NCBI GenBank assembly: GCA_021464415.1
Contig: CM038471.1
Coordinates: 35,809,234 to 35,873,233 of the forward strand
DNA: 64,000 nucleotides
Direction of reading: 5' to 3'
DNA from: Lonicera japonica
Taxonomy: Eukaryota; Streptophyta; Magnoliopsida; Dipsacales; Caprifoliaceae
Positions 20,561-31,937 of this stretch are shown here, piece after piece (positions within the stretch are counted from its first letter, which is position 1; every line of letters starts with the position of its first letter). The position numbers were made by a program, and so were the translations under genes. The notes beneath the pieces were generated by a model. The model saw only the letters and a program-made list of their open reading frames with translations. It had not been told where the DNA came from and did no database searches.

Positions 20561-22071
20561 CGGATTCCGTCGTTCCATTTGCTGGAGTAACTTTATTGAT
20601 AGTTTATATCGGGTGTCCCTATGTTCTGTTTGTAGATGCAAAAGGGTTCGTTCAGAGTTGCCAGTACGTTTTACGAGAAAACGGACAAAACAGTTGTGTA
20701 TGAGAAAAGGCTATAGACAAGCCTTTTCTTTAGACGTTTATCTACGAAACCAGGATTCTATAGGGTTCGGAAACTATATTATGGTTTGGGAAGGTGTTAA
20801 GCACCCATTCCGCCCTTTCGGTCTCTAGTGGTCTTATATGTTTATTCTATGTTGAAAAACTTGGATGCTTTTACTGACAGTCTACTACTTTTGAATGAAA
20901 ACCCTAATTTCTGGGAAAAGCGGGGAAAGGGATAAAAACCTTTGTGTTCCGAAATCCGATGTTTTTATTATTTTGAAAGATGTAAATACAAATGACAAAA
21001 CCTTTTTATTTTAAAAGAGTGTTCCGTATCATTTCCTCAGATAATGACGATTTTCTCGTGTTTGTGATTACTTTTAAAAGTTCGGATTTTGTATCGGGAC
21101 TAATTTAATATGGAATTAGAACTCTTTGAGGAGAGTTTTATCAGACACGTCGCAGTCTATAGAAAAGACAGGATATGCTGATTTTAATTCCTAGATAAGT
21201 CTTATCAGTCTGGGTTTTGAAAACAGAATTTTATCCGGATGATAATATACTTATACTTCTGATTTTGCAAATGGTTTTATCAGGGTCTTTTGTTTTGCAA
21301 ACAGTAAACTATTTGTAACTTGACAATAAGTTTATTCAAATAAAATGTGGACAAAACAACAAAAGTAAAATGAGTACACAGATATCTAATGTTAAATACT
21401 AGAAGAGACTTTATTTACCTTCCCGACGAGAATAATAATAAGAAAGAAAATATAATACGGCAGAGAGATCTCCAGCGATAATAATCTTCTCATTCTTCAG
21501 ATATTTCCGAGAATTCGATTCCAGAGACGGGACACGTCGAGTGCCGAGAATAGATTCGATAATTCTTCAGAAATAAGATGATAATCGAGAAAGCTTGACG
21601 AGAGACTAGAAAATCAGATCAGAAACCTCTCCTTCTTGATGTTCTGCTCTGCTACTGCTTTCTTGTTGATGTTTTGTCGTTGTCACTGTGCTGTCTCTAA
21701 TCCTTGGGAGGTGTTGGCCTATTTATAGTGCTGGGAAAGGTGTTTGTCGCGCGACATGTCCCCCAAAAAGGGGTTTGTCGCGCGACAATGTGTGTATGTC
21801 GCGCGACATTCAACTTTAATGATGTTTTCGACAGACTGATGTGTCAGAAAGTGAATTGTGGGGTGTTTGTCGCGCAACATGTTTCTATAAATGGCATTTT
21901 TCGTGCGACATACTTGATTGTCGTGCGACATTTCCTTTAAAAACAGGTTTGTTTGGCCGACAAACCCTTTTGTGGCAGTTTCGGGTGTTCGGGTGGGTCC
22001 TGGACTCCAAAAATAGTAGTTCTCGAAGGTCGTTAGGGTTCTTGCGGGGGTCACGGATCGAGGTGTCTACA
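20556..22071 (-). mobile_element. Tat-A 5' LTR (right), truncated on the inner side
   Basis: It matches the left LTR from ATTCCGTCGTTCCATTTGCTGG to the terminal GTGTCTACA but lacks the first 70 bp or so. The junction with the antisense gene shares TCGAA with both parental sequences, consistent with microhomology-mediated deletion. The TATA box is at plus 21719-21728 and the palindromes at about 21746-21930. The left LTR has one extra 21-bp palindrome unit. Confidence 0.88.
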
Positions 22072-24101
22072 TACGGATTCATGTGAAAGTGTAACAAATC
22101 TACATTAATGAATACTTACTTGGCGTTTGATAAGGCAAGTGACGCTCTTATGTGGCTGGCTATGTACATACATGGATGTGTTATCTATATATTGTGTTCA
22201 ACTACATGGCATAATGATATTGATTTGATGTTGTGACATCTATGTTGTATATACATGTTGGTCATTGATGTTTTGACCTATATATTGAGATTTTGTTGAT
22301 ATATCTAGAGTTAGACGATAATTATAGTATTTGCGGTTTTTATAATAATAAGGCCGGGGCACTGGGCTATAAATGCCAGGCCGAAGGTAACGGGATATAA
22401 ATACTATTGTATATGTATACATGTGCACCATATTAAGGCCGAGGGTACCGGGATATAAATACTAGGCTGGAGGTACCGGGATATAAATACCAGGCCGGGT
22501 GTACCAGTCTTAGTTGTAACTGGAGTGAAGCCACCTAAAGCGGACAAGAGAAAGGGCTACCCAGTACAGTGCGGTGGTAGCCATCTTTTATGTTATCATA
22601 TCGACGTATATTGCCTTCCCGCGGATGAGTTTCGTAGTCCTGCGTTTTAGAGCTTTCCTGGCTTGTGGATTAGATCGTGTGGCTCTATCAACGGGACTGT
22701 GTGTTCCGGGAAGTAGTAGCCCTACACTTAGATGAAAAATCCTAAGGTAGTTTCATTCTCAAAGGAACGTGCTTGTACGGGTGTCCTTCTTGTTAAGTAT
22801 TTGGAGAGTTGTCCCCAGGAAAATGTCTTGTGTGGGTTTATCTCCAAATGAATTACATGTAAGGGCCGAGTCCCTAGGCAATTCACTACGTGGAGGAAAC
22901 ATGATTAGTTTAGAGCTTTGGGTCCTTTGGGAAACGATGTTCTAAGCCTAGTGACCGCGTTGTATAAGCTTGAGGCTTTATACTAAAGATATGAGGATGT
23001 GAATCCCTTATGTGATTATTATTATTATGATTATTGTTGCCATCATAACTCTAGTTGTTAGTATATTGTTCTTATATGATATTATTGTTGACCTATGTGA
23101 TTGTCAATGGACTGGTATAGACTTTTGAGGTACATGGCGGGATTGCATGACATACAAAAAGAACTAAGGATTTAAGTGGCTATGTTATACGAGAGAACTT
23201 GAGTAAATTATTAATGAGAAGTCTTGTAGCCATGTACGAGTTGACGATGTTTATAATAAATCATAATCGATATTGAAGTAATAATTGCCATTACATAACG
23301 AACTACAAGAAGCTAAGGACCTTAGTTACATGATACACATATATATTTTACTACCTCGTTAAACCATGAGCCTCATGGACACAAGTCATAAGCGGGCTGA
23401 AGACGTAGGACTAACTTAGCTCGTTCGGATAGTATCCAAGTACTAGGATGGGTATCCTAGCGGTTAGGTAAGACATGCTATGGGTGCCTTGCATTGCATT
23501 ATTTATGTTCATGGGACACGGCTAATATCTAAAGTCTTATTTTGTATAAAAGTGCACGCGCATGTTCCTTCCAACGTGTATTTTCTGTATAAAATGTATA
23601 TTAGTTCCCACTGAGCCCGGATTTAGCTCATTCCCTCTTTTAACAGTTCTTGCAGGTTAAGGTTCGTGGGTGGTGGTTCTTATACTAGAGGCCTCTGATG
23701 TCCGAGACACATTTTCTAGTCCTGTATAAAAAGGACTATGTTGTAATTGCCTTTGGTAGTATTGCATATAAACTCCTATTTAAGTAATGGATTTTAGATC
23801 GATGTATAAATTGTATTTCAATTGTGTAAATGTTTTTATATGTGGAGTGGATTCTAAAATGTGAAAGGTTGTGGATTTGTTGTATGAATTTGGTTTTAAA
23901 CCTCACAGGTTGGTTTGGCATTTAAACAGACTCCACATGCCAAAATTTTATAAAACGGGATTTGATTCAAAACGTGTTTTATTTAAGAAAAAGTTTTTGA
24001 CAGTTGTGTTTTTATGTATTTAAACCCGCCGTCGCGCACGGCATACTTGATTAACCGAATTTCGGAGGTGTAAACCTCTTAACAATATTCGGGGCGTCAC
24101 A
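22072..24101 (+). mobile_element. Probable chromovirus-type LTR fragment
   Basis: No ORF is present. Features that recall Tekay/Del-type LTRs are the CACTGAGCCCGGATTTAGCT stretch at about 23609, CTTGCAGGTTAAGGTTCGTG at about 23649, and the terminal TTCGGGGCGTCACA ending at 24101. I did not find the matching TGTGAC start, so the left end may be lost or may lie on the far side of Tat-A. Four TATA-like repeats occur at 22366-22490. Confidence 0.4.
22351..22512. repeat. Tandem GGTACCGGGATATAAATAC repeats
   Basis: Four to five units of about 27-30 bp follow the pattern GGCCGAGGGTACCGGGATAT then AAATAC. Each carries a TATAAATA-like core. One spacer breaks the tandem between 22404 and 22435. Confidence 0.75.
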
Positions 24102-24106
24102 ATACC

Positions 24107-24400
24107 AACTTAGGAAGCTTGAACAAGGTCATGTAATAGGATGGCAGAGCTTGGATTACTGATTTAAGAAGAACTTATTTTGCCCTCTTTGAAAATAAAC
24201 TTCCTTTCCACCCTTGTAGTTTCAACTTTATCTTTGACTGGAGTAAAACAACCTTCTTATTTTTCCCACCATTGTGGAAAGGCCGAGGTATTTCTCATGG
24301 TTTTCAATTAGTGGGACGCCAATAAAACTCACAATAGTTTGCCTTAAGCCTGTTAACATATTACGTTGCAAAACAAAGCTAATTTTTGAAAATTATTTTT
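24107..24400 (-). pseudogene. LINE reverse transcriptase C-terminal fragment
   Basis: The minus-strand translation gives LRQTIVSFIGVPLIENHEKY then LGLSTMVGK. After a one-base shift it reads on with KLKLQGWKGSLFSKRAK. This matches the plant L1-type RT region with the conserved KYLGLP-MVG and LQGWK-LLS-AG motifs. Both ends are truncated and a frameshift is present, so it is a dead 5'-truncated copy. Confidence 0.72.
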
Positions 24401-24462
24401 TTGGCCGAAGCTGATTCATTCACTTTTAGAACCTCTCGAAGGGCACTTTACTTCCTTGATAT

Positions 24463-24807
24463 TGTTGAATGAAAATGGATTCTCTACTACTATAGATTCA
24501 GTAGAGCTGCATTTACTCAGAATTATAATAATATAGATGCAAGATTAACACACCAAATCAACACATAAAAGAAGGACTCATTGTATTCTTGAGACACCCA
24601 CTGTTTCTCTCTCTGAGATTGATTTTTCTAGGCTTCTCTTCCCCACACAAAAGGAACACTCTAGATACATATGTCCTTAGACAAGTCTTCTAAAAGAAGA
24701 CACAAAATAAGGCTTTATAGAAAAGCTACAAAACAAGTAACTAATCATAGACATAATTTAAATAAAATAGAAAATTACAATATTTAATAAAGTATTAACT
24801 TTTAACA
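24463..24807 (-). mobile_element. 3' LTR of the second copia element
   Basis: On the minus strand a polypurine tract AAGGGGGAG is followed at once by TGTTAAAAGTTAAT, the LTR start (plus 24807). The other end is set at TGTTGAATG on the plus strand (24463) because it gives matching TGTT/AACA ends, for a length of about 345 bp. The inner border is solid; the outer border is an estimate. Confidence 0.65.
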
Positions 24808-27121
24808 CTCCCCCTTAATGCTTTGTTCTTGAACTCCCATTAGTTCTCTCAAGTAGACAAACTTTTCTTTCGGAAGTGCCTTTGTAAAAATGTTCGCGAC
24901 TTGCTCTTTAGTTCTGCAGTACTTGAGTTGCACTCTTTATCTTCAACCGCTTCCTTTATAAAATTATGCTTGATATTGATATGCTTGGTTAGGCCATGAT
25001 AGACTGCATTTTTGGGCATTGCAATGGCTGATTCGTTGTCACAAAAGAGAGTGGTAGCTTCATTTTTCTTTCCACCAATATCACCCAAAATTATCCTTAG
25101 CCAAATAACATGAGATGTAGCAAACACAGCTGTAATATATTTAGCTTCTGTAAATGATAACGCCATTGTTGCTTGCTTCTTAAATGCCCATGAAAATATT
25201 CCAGAGCCTAAAGAAAAAGCGTAACCCAAAGTACTTTTCAAGTCATCAACACATCCACCCAATCACTATCACAAAATCCAAATAATTTCATCTATTTGTT
25301 TCTCTTAAACATTATACCAAAGTTGAGAGTCCCTTAAAGATATATCAAAACTTTTTTTGCTACTCTAAAGTGAACTTGACTTGGTTTGTGCATAAATCGG
25401 GACAACAAACTAGTAGCATACATGATATCCGGCCTTGTAGCCGTGAGAGACAATAAATTTCCAACTAAACATATATACAAAGACACAAAGTGGCATTAAC
25501 TTCTCCATTTCCATCTTTTCTCAACAATTTTGCATTCACCACCAAAGGCGTTGCAACCAATTTGCATCCGCGCATTCTAAATTTCTTAAGAATGCTTTCA
25601 CAATACTTATTTTGACAAATGAAGACTCCATTTCCATCTTGAATAATTTTGATACCCAAAAAATAATGTAGCAACCCCAAATCACTCATTTCATACTTTC
25701 TCATGATTTCTTTCTTAAATTCAAGAATCATTTTCTCATTATATCCTGTAAATATCAAATCATAACATATAAGGAAATAAATAGAATATCATTCGTACCT
25801 CGAGTGTTGATGTAAAATGTTGGCTCACTTGGGCTTTTCTTGAATCCTTGCTCGTTGAAGTAAGCATCAATTTGGCTATACCATGCTCGAGGTGCTTGCT
25901 TTAACGCATACAAAGCTTTCGTCAATTTGTATACCTTGTCTTCCCCATCTTTGTTTACAAAATCTTATGGTTGCTCAACATAAATCTCTTCATCTAAAAC
26001 TCCGTTCAAGAATGCTGATTTGACATCAAGTTGATACAAGTACCAACCTTTTTGAGATGCCAATGATATTAGAGCTCTAATGGGGTCAAGCCTTACCATA
26101 GGTGAAAACCAACATTGGGTTGTTGTGAATACCCTTTTGCGCACTACAAGCCTTGCTTTGTTTATATTGATTGTTCCATCTGGATTATGCTTCACTTTGT
26201 ATATCCATTTCACCGCTATCATTTCTTTGTTGCTTGTCTTATCAACCAATTCCCATGTCTTGTTTTCCTCAATCACATTAATTTCTTCCTCCATTGCTTT
26301 CTTCTATACATCTTTTTTGATTGCTTCTTCAAAACTTCCAGGTTCCACCACGCAAAATTTGCAACTTGCATAAACATCATTAATGCTTCTCATTTTTCTT
26401 GGAGTTGAACTTGGAGATGATAAATTCAAGCCTAATGGGGTGCTTGGACTTAATGGTGGATCTTCAACATTTTCATTTTCATTTGAAGAAATACTCAAAT
26501 CATCTTCAATAATAACGGGCTGTTCTTGAACACTTTTACTTTGCCAATCCCACGCAACCTTTTCATTGAAAATAACATCTCTTGAGATAATCAACTTGTT
26601 CCTTTTCAAGCTATATAACCAATAGCCTTTTGATTGCAAACTATACCTAACAAAAATATGTTTTTCACTAACTTCATCCAACTTATGTCTTTTTTCTTTG
26701 GGAACTTGAGCATAGCAAATGCAACCAAATACTTTCAAGTGCTTCACTATTGGCTTTCTCCCACTCCAAGCTTTAAATGGAGTTTTATCATTCACCGCCT
26801 TTGTCGGATTTCTATAAATCAAGTAGACTGCCGTGTATACCGCCTCAGCCCGAAAATTCTTTGGCAGCCCCTTCTCATAAAGCATCGACTATGCCGTTTC
26901 CTCAATGGTTCTATTCTTTCTTTTCGCCAATCCATTTTGTTGAGGAGTGTGAGCAACTATAAGCTTCTTTTATAAGCCAATATTTTCACAAAAATTTTCA
27001 AATTCATTTGAATTGTACTCACCTCCTCGATCACTTCTCAACTTCTTCACTAGTTTTCCCCTTTGACATTAAACTAGATTTTTCCACTTCTTAAAGATTG
27101 ATACTATTCAAATTTTTGTCT
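24808..27121 (-). pseudogene. pol: Copia pol: integrase C-part, reverse transcriptase, RNase H (broken)
   Basis: Recognisable blocks from right to left: integrase core remnant (SDRGGEY and HTPQQNG-like stretches at 26900-27060), then KPIVKHLKVFGCICYAQVPK. RT follows with KTWELVDKTSNKEMIAVKWIYK and QLDVKSAFLNGVLDEEIYVEQP (26294-25965). The RT C-part starts at 25758 (FTGYNEKMILEFKKEI). RNase H is at 25262-24849 (ATMALSFTEAKYI, LFCDNESAI). One base is missing within the YVDD box near 25745-25755, so the frame breaks exactly in the catalytic motif. The element cannot encode a working RT. Confidence 0.82.
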
Positions 27122-28450
27122 CATGATATAGACCACATTATCTTTGAGTAATCGTCAATGAAGATAGTGAAGTACTTATTTCCGCCATGTGAAGGATTCG
27201 CCATTAGTCCACACACATTGGTATGAACAAGCTCAAGTGGGGCTTTAGCTCTCCATGCCTTCTCGGTTAGAAAAGAATCTCGATGTTGTTTGCCTAGAAC
27301 ACAGACTTCACACACATGTTTCTTCTGTTTAATTTTTGGCAGCCTATGGACCATCTCTTTATGTTGTAAACTTCTCCAACTTTGAAAATTCAAATGCCCA
27401 TATCTTTTATGCCAAAGCCACGACGGGTCATTAACTTCAATCTTCAATGCTACTTCACTCCCATATTTAAAAATGAAAGGAAAGTTTGTGTTTTTCTCCA
27501 TCTTAATATTGGCAATCACTTGGCTTCCCAATTCTTGTCAAAAATCTTGCAAGAGTTGTTTTGGAATTGCACTTTGTGCCCATGTTCTACAAGTTGCCCA
27601 ACACTTAACAAATTTTGCTCCAAATTTGGAACTAGTAACAGATCTTGAATATACATAGTTCCTTTCTTGGTCTGGATAGCAATTGTCCCTTTTCCTTTTG
27701 CTTGAACCAAAGCACCATTTCCCATTCTCACTTGAGAAGTAGTGAAGGAATCGACATTCAAAAAAATACGCTCATTACCGGTCATGTGATTACTAGAACA
27801 ACTATCAAGATACCACACATCACTTCGTTGTTCTGACGCCACTTGACAAGCATAAAACATATTTCCTTCACCCTCATTTTCATTAATAAAGTTTGCTTGT
27901 TGGTCGTTATTGACTCAACACTCCTTCTTCACGTGCCCAAACTTATGACAATTGTGACATTGAGGTTTTCCCCTGAACCAACAATCTTTTGTAGCATGAC
28001 TACCTCTATTGCAAATATTACACCTTTGTTGTGAGGGCGAGGTTGTTTGCCTTTGCTCAAAATTATTTCTTCCTCTTCTTCTTGCATTCCCAAATCTTCC
28101 CCGAACATTTCCTCTTTTTTGTCTTCCACCTCTAGATAATTTTCCTTTGTTTTGTTCGAAGTTAAAAGGTTTATTTTGAGTATTTGAAGGGCCAACATTT
28201 AGCTTAGATTGAAAAACACTTTCCATGGACTTTTCGTTGTGCCAAATCAATTTTTGCTCATGTATTTTCAGTGAACCCAATAGCTCTTGAACACTCATGG
28301 TGGTAATATCCTTAGATTGCTCAATAGCGTTAACAATGGGGTCGAACTTCTCGGGCAAACTAATTTGAATTTTTTCAACAACTTTCTGATTAGGCCTATT
28401 TTCACCGAGGGTTTTCATTTGGTTTACAATTTTATATGCAAACTTTTATA
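27121..28450 (-). pseudogene. gag: Copia gag C-part, protease and pre-integrase (broken)
   Basis: The block starts within the capsid (MKTLGENRPNQKVVEKIQIS, VQELLGSLKIHEQKL). It has a basic, asparagine-rich linker, then two zinc knuckles, CNICNRGSHATKDC and CHNCHKFGHVKKEC. After a stop comes the protease, where the usual DSG reads DSC (WYLDSCSSNHMTG). Pre-integrase (WLWHKRYGHLNFQSWRSL, CEVCVLGKQH) leads into the integrase core, whose first catalytic aspartate position reads N (HTNVCG). These are loss-of-function changes in addition to the stops. Confidence 0.85.
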
Positions 28451-30871
28451 CAAAAATGGTATATCAATCAGATAAAATTAAAAAATATACAACACTATCT
28501 TGCTCTAACAATGGATTTGGAATAGTATAAATGCCCGTATCACAGAGGCACTTCTATTTTCCCCCATGGAGCACCAACCTTTGAGCGGATTAGATTTTGT
28601 CCAGATTACTCTATATATAATCTGATTCGTCAAGAAGAAAAATTCAATTTGATCTTATCCGATAATTTGACGGATTGTTAATAATTAAATCCAAATCCAA
28701 ATTTGTTAGCTAAATAGATCTTCAATCCAACAATTCAATTCTAACGTTTTAAGAAAAAAGATTTCATGTTTTAACCATAAAATCTAAAATAGTTAATAGT
28801 TAATACAATTCCATTAACAAACATAGTGTATATTTCTATTTTGTGTAAAATTTGTAAATTTTTTGATATCTAGCGGTCTTTAAAATTTAGATTTGTGTAA
28901 AATAAATTTAGCTTTGTAAATTTACACAATTTGTAAAAAAATTTGAAATTTAGCGGTCTTTACACTACCACATTAGCTTTCTCCTAAATTTTTTTTAATT
29001 AAAACTTTAAATACAAATTATGAATTCTAATAAAAATTATATATTTGAAATCTACTCATCAAGACCTATAAATAAAGAACTGGTTATAAGATTATGCATT
29101 TACAAAAAATTGAAAATAAAATATTAAAAAATTGCATAAAAATGACATTTAACATGAGTTTATATCTTATTGGCTTTTCTCAATTCTACACAAGAGCATA
29201 TATTTTTTTAGGCTTCAAGTTTTGTGTAAAAGGGAATTCACACATAGGATTAAAATTCAACTTTTACGCAGCTAGTGGAGATACTTAAAGAGTCTAACAT
29301 CAGTTTGAATGCCTTAACCGACAATCAAATCAACTTAGTTATATATTCAACATATGTACTAAATATAAAATACAAAATATATATTATATGATATACTATT
29401 AAATTGGATTAGATTGGATTTTATTGGATTTGATTGTTAACTGGTTGGATATGCCTAATTAAATTCATATTCGTTTTGTTAAATTATGGAGTTGGATAGA
29501 ATTGTAATAAGATTATCGGAATAATATTGTAAATCCATATCCAATAAAATAAGTCGATTCAAATCTATATTTTATCACGAAATATCATCGAGATCAACCA
29601 TTCTGGAAACAAGGAATCCTAGATTTCTAATTCAGCGATGGAAATAGTAAACTTAGCTATTTCATGAGCTACTGTATTTCCCGACCGGAGAGAAAAAATT
29701 AACAAAAATTATTTTATGTACTCTCAAACCTAATAGACTCAACAATAGAATCCAACTCATTTAATATAACTTCATTCGAATTTATCAAATTAATCGCCAT
29801 TTGAGCATCACTTTCAAGCTCCACCAAAAATAAATTCCGAGAAGATGCTTAAAGAATAGCTAAGGCCTTAGCAATATAAAAAAAAATTAAAAAAAAAAGA
29901 ACAAAACAAACAAAAAACGCCAATCAAATCTTTTAGCCATAGTTACAAAAATAAGCCATCATTATGTGGATCCACTATTCCAGGGAAAAAAACAAATTAG
30001 ACCTGAACTTTGGGTCTAGATTTAATTATTTTCTTGATATTCTAAAATCGTCAATGTATCCCCTAACATTACATAAATGGTTTAATTTCTCCCCTGACTC
30101 GAACTTCATCCACAATTCCGTCCAAATATTTTATATTTAACCCCTAAAATATTAAAAGCCACTAAACCCCTTTTATATTTTTTTTGACATTTAACCCCAT
30201 TTTTGTTAACCTTCATCACCACCAGATTTGGTCAACTTCATCACCCCCTTAGGCCATCCATCCCCCATCCCCATACGACTGCATCCACCCCCTCTTCCAA
30301 AAATCCACCATTGATATATATATATACACACAGGGTTTCAATTGTAGATGAAATCCACATGAATTGAGTGAATAGGCTGTGAGTACCACCAAAAAGCTAT
30401 ATCTCCTTATTTTAAGATAATACATATTCTTGTTCCCAACAAAATGAAACCCGATTTAAAAGATAAAGGCATCTTCTACCACCTCCAGCAACTTTCATCG
30501 CTTCCAACACCACCGCCATCTCCACCTCTTTCTCTCTCTAAACTAACTCACCCCACCACCGCCCTAGCCTCCCCTTCTCCACCACTAGCGGCTTGAACCT
30601 CCATTTGTACCCCTTAACCATCTCCTTCACTCTCTCCATAGTCCACCTTCGGTTGGCTTCATTTATCTCCCTCTCTCTCTATCAACAAAAAATATAAGAA
30701 GAAATGCAAATAAATCCTCCTCACATTCGCCCCCCTCCCCACCACCACTTCATTCTATCTCCTCCCCATCCCTTTAAATATATATATATATATATATGTA
30801 TATACCCACAATTCTCATATGATATTTGAGCTTCCAAACCCCTTCGGTTATAATAAAGAGAAAAAAGCATT
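28451..30871. other. AT-rich intergenic DNA
   Basis: This region holds the RNase H-like remnant at 29580-29880, low-complexity pyrimidine-rich stretches (30460-30780) and a TA microsatellite near 30778-30797. I see no other supported feature. Confidence 0.5.
29580..29880 (-). pseudogene. RNase H-like (RVT_3-type) domain remnant
   Basis: The minus-strand translation reads AKALAIL, then NLFLVELESDAQMAINLINS and NELDSIVESI. After stops and a gap come NTVAHEIAKFTISIAELE and FPEWLISMI. This order (VE-SDA, LIN, NTVAHELAK, PEWL) matches the RNase H-like domain found at the C-terminus of plant LINE proteins and in stand-alone plant genes. At least three stops and one shift make it non-functional. 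Whether it comes from a LINE or a host gene is undecided. Confidence 0.6.
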
Positions 30872-31937
30872 TGTTAACTTGTGGGATTTACCTCTCACAA
30901 TTACTAAACAAAAATTTACCTTCTTGTTATCCTATGAGATTTACCTCTCACAATTTGAATATAGATTGTTTAGTGATTCACACCAATGAATAACAACTCT
31001 CAAGTCTTTGATAGATACAATTTGAAGCTCACACTAAAGTTATTTGTTTGATTAAGATTTATAGCTCAATGAAGAATGATTGATCAAAAATAAATGACTT
31101 GAATCTTTTGATATTGAAGATAGATGAAGTATGTATGTAAGAATGATCAAAATTTGTTTCAAATGTGTCTTAGAAGTCATATATATAGTCCCAAAAGTGA
31201 TATAGCCGTTTTTGAGGTTTGGTAAAAATTTGGTACCAAAAATGGTAAAAAATCAAAAATCCAACGGCTATATTCTGAAGCATCAGTCGACTGAGCAAAG
31301 TGCATCAGTCGACTGATGGACCCTTAGTCGACTAAGCAAAGCTGCTTAGTCTACTGATGGGCTCTATCCATCAAGCCAAAATTCCAATTTTTACACTTTT
31401 GCATATAAGCTCCAAAATTAATTCTAATGCTTTGGGAACCTCAAATATATATCCCTAAGACACCTATTTTCGGGAAAACTCAAAATATGATCGTTTTAAA
31501 TTAATATGAATTTATTTCAAAAACAATTTTTGTAAGAATGATGTTTTAAAATGATTTTTATTCAAACTTGGTTTTGATTAATCTAAGAATGTAGTAATAA
31601 TGTATATGAGCTATAATAATGTCGAATAGACGAGTCTTTGAATGCTTCGATTTGTTTCTTCAATTTGATCTTCACTTGAAACTTTTGCCTTGAAGCTTTT
31701 GATCCTTGTTCTCCATAAATTTGCATTGATGAGATTTGATCTTCTTTGCTAGTCCAATGCTTTGATGACTTGATCGGATATTGATTGAATGATCCTTGTC
31801 ATGTTTCTTTTGAACAACCATGCTTTTCTTGATTTTCCAAGTAAATGAACTATAAACTTATATCAAGAGACATGTTAAATTGCATTTGATTGATGTATTG
31901 TTATAAGCAAAATAAGATTAAGACTTTTAGGTCAACA
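30872..31937 (-). mobile_element. SIRE-like copia LTR, probably solo
   Basis: The minus strand starts TGTTGACCTAAAAGTC at 31937, as in SIRE-type copia LTRs, and the plus strand starts TGTTAAC at 30872, giving TGTT/AACA ends. A minus-strand TATATATA box is near 31180. Palindromes CATCAGTCGACTGATG and CTTAGTCGACTAAG (31281-31360) lie upstream of it in LTR orientation. The flanks GCATT and GAGGA do not match, so the limits or the solo status are uncertain. Confidence 0.45.

Larger units (their letters stand above)
11116..22071 (-). mobile_element. Tat-A: gag-pol-less Tat-lineage Ty3/gypsy element
   Basis: The element is flanked by TACGG on both sides (11111-11115 and 22072-22076). It has a full left LTR (11116-12711) and a right LTR truncated on its inner side (about 20556-22071). 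Alignment by eye to Tat-B shows the same order from the left: LTR, higher-order repeat array, minisatellite, spacer, plant-mobile-domain gene, second antisense gene. It then jumps straight into the LTR at 20556-20562. All of gag, pol, the primer-binding site and about 70 bp of LTR end are missing. Loss of the primer-binding site means the deletion most likely happened after insertion. Strand is given by homology to Tat-B, where gag-pol is on minus. Confidence 0.9.
24463..28450 (-). mobile_element. Second Ty1/copia element, 5'-truncated
   Basis: This minus-strand element reads gag, protease, pre-integrase, integrase, RT, RNase H and 3' LTR from right to left. The 3' LTR is at 24463-24807. The 5' LTR, primer site and first half of gag are missing: similarity stops near 28450 in the capsid. 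Stops and frameshifts occur in every domain. I could not identify a matching target duplication because the right end is lost. Confidence 0.85.
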
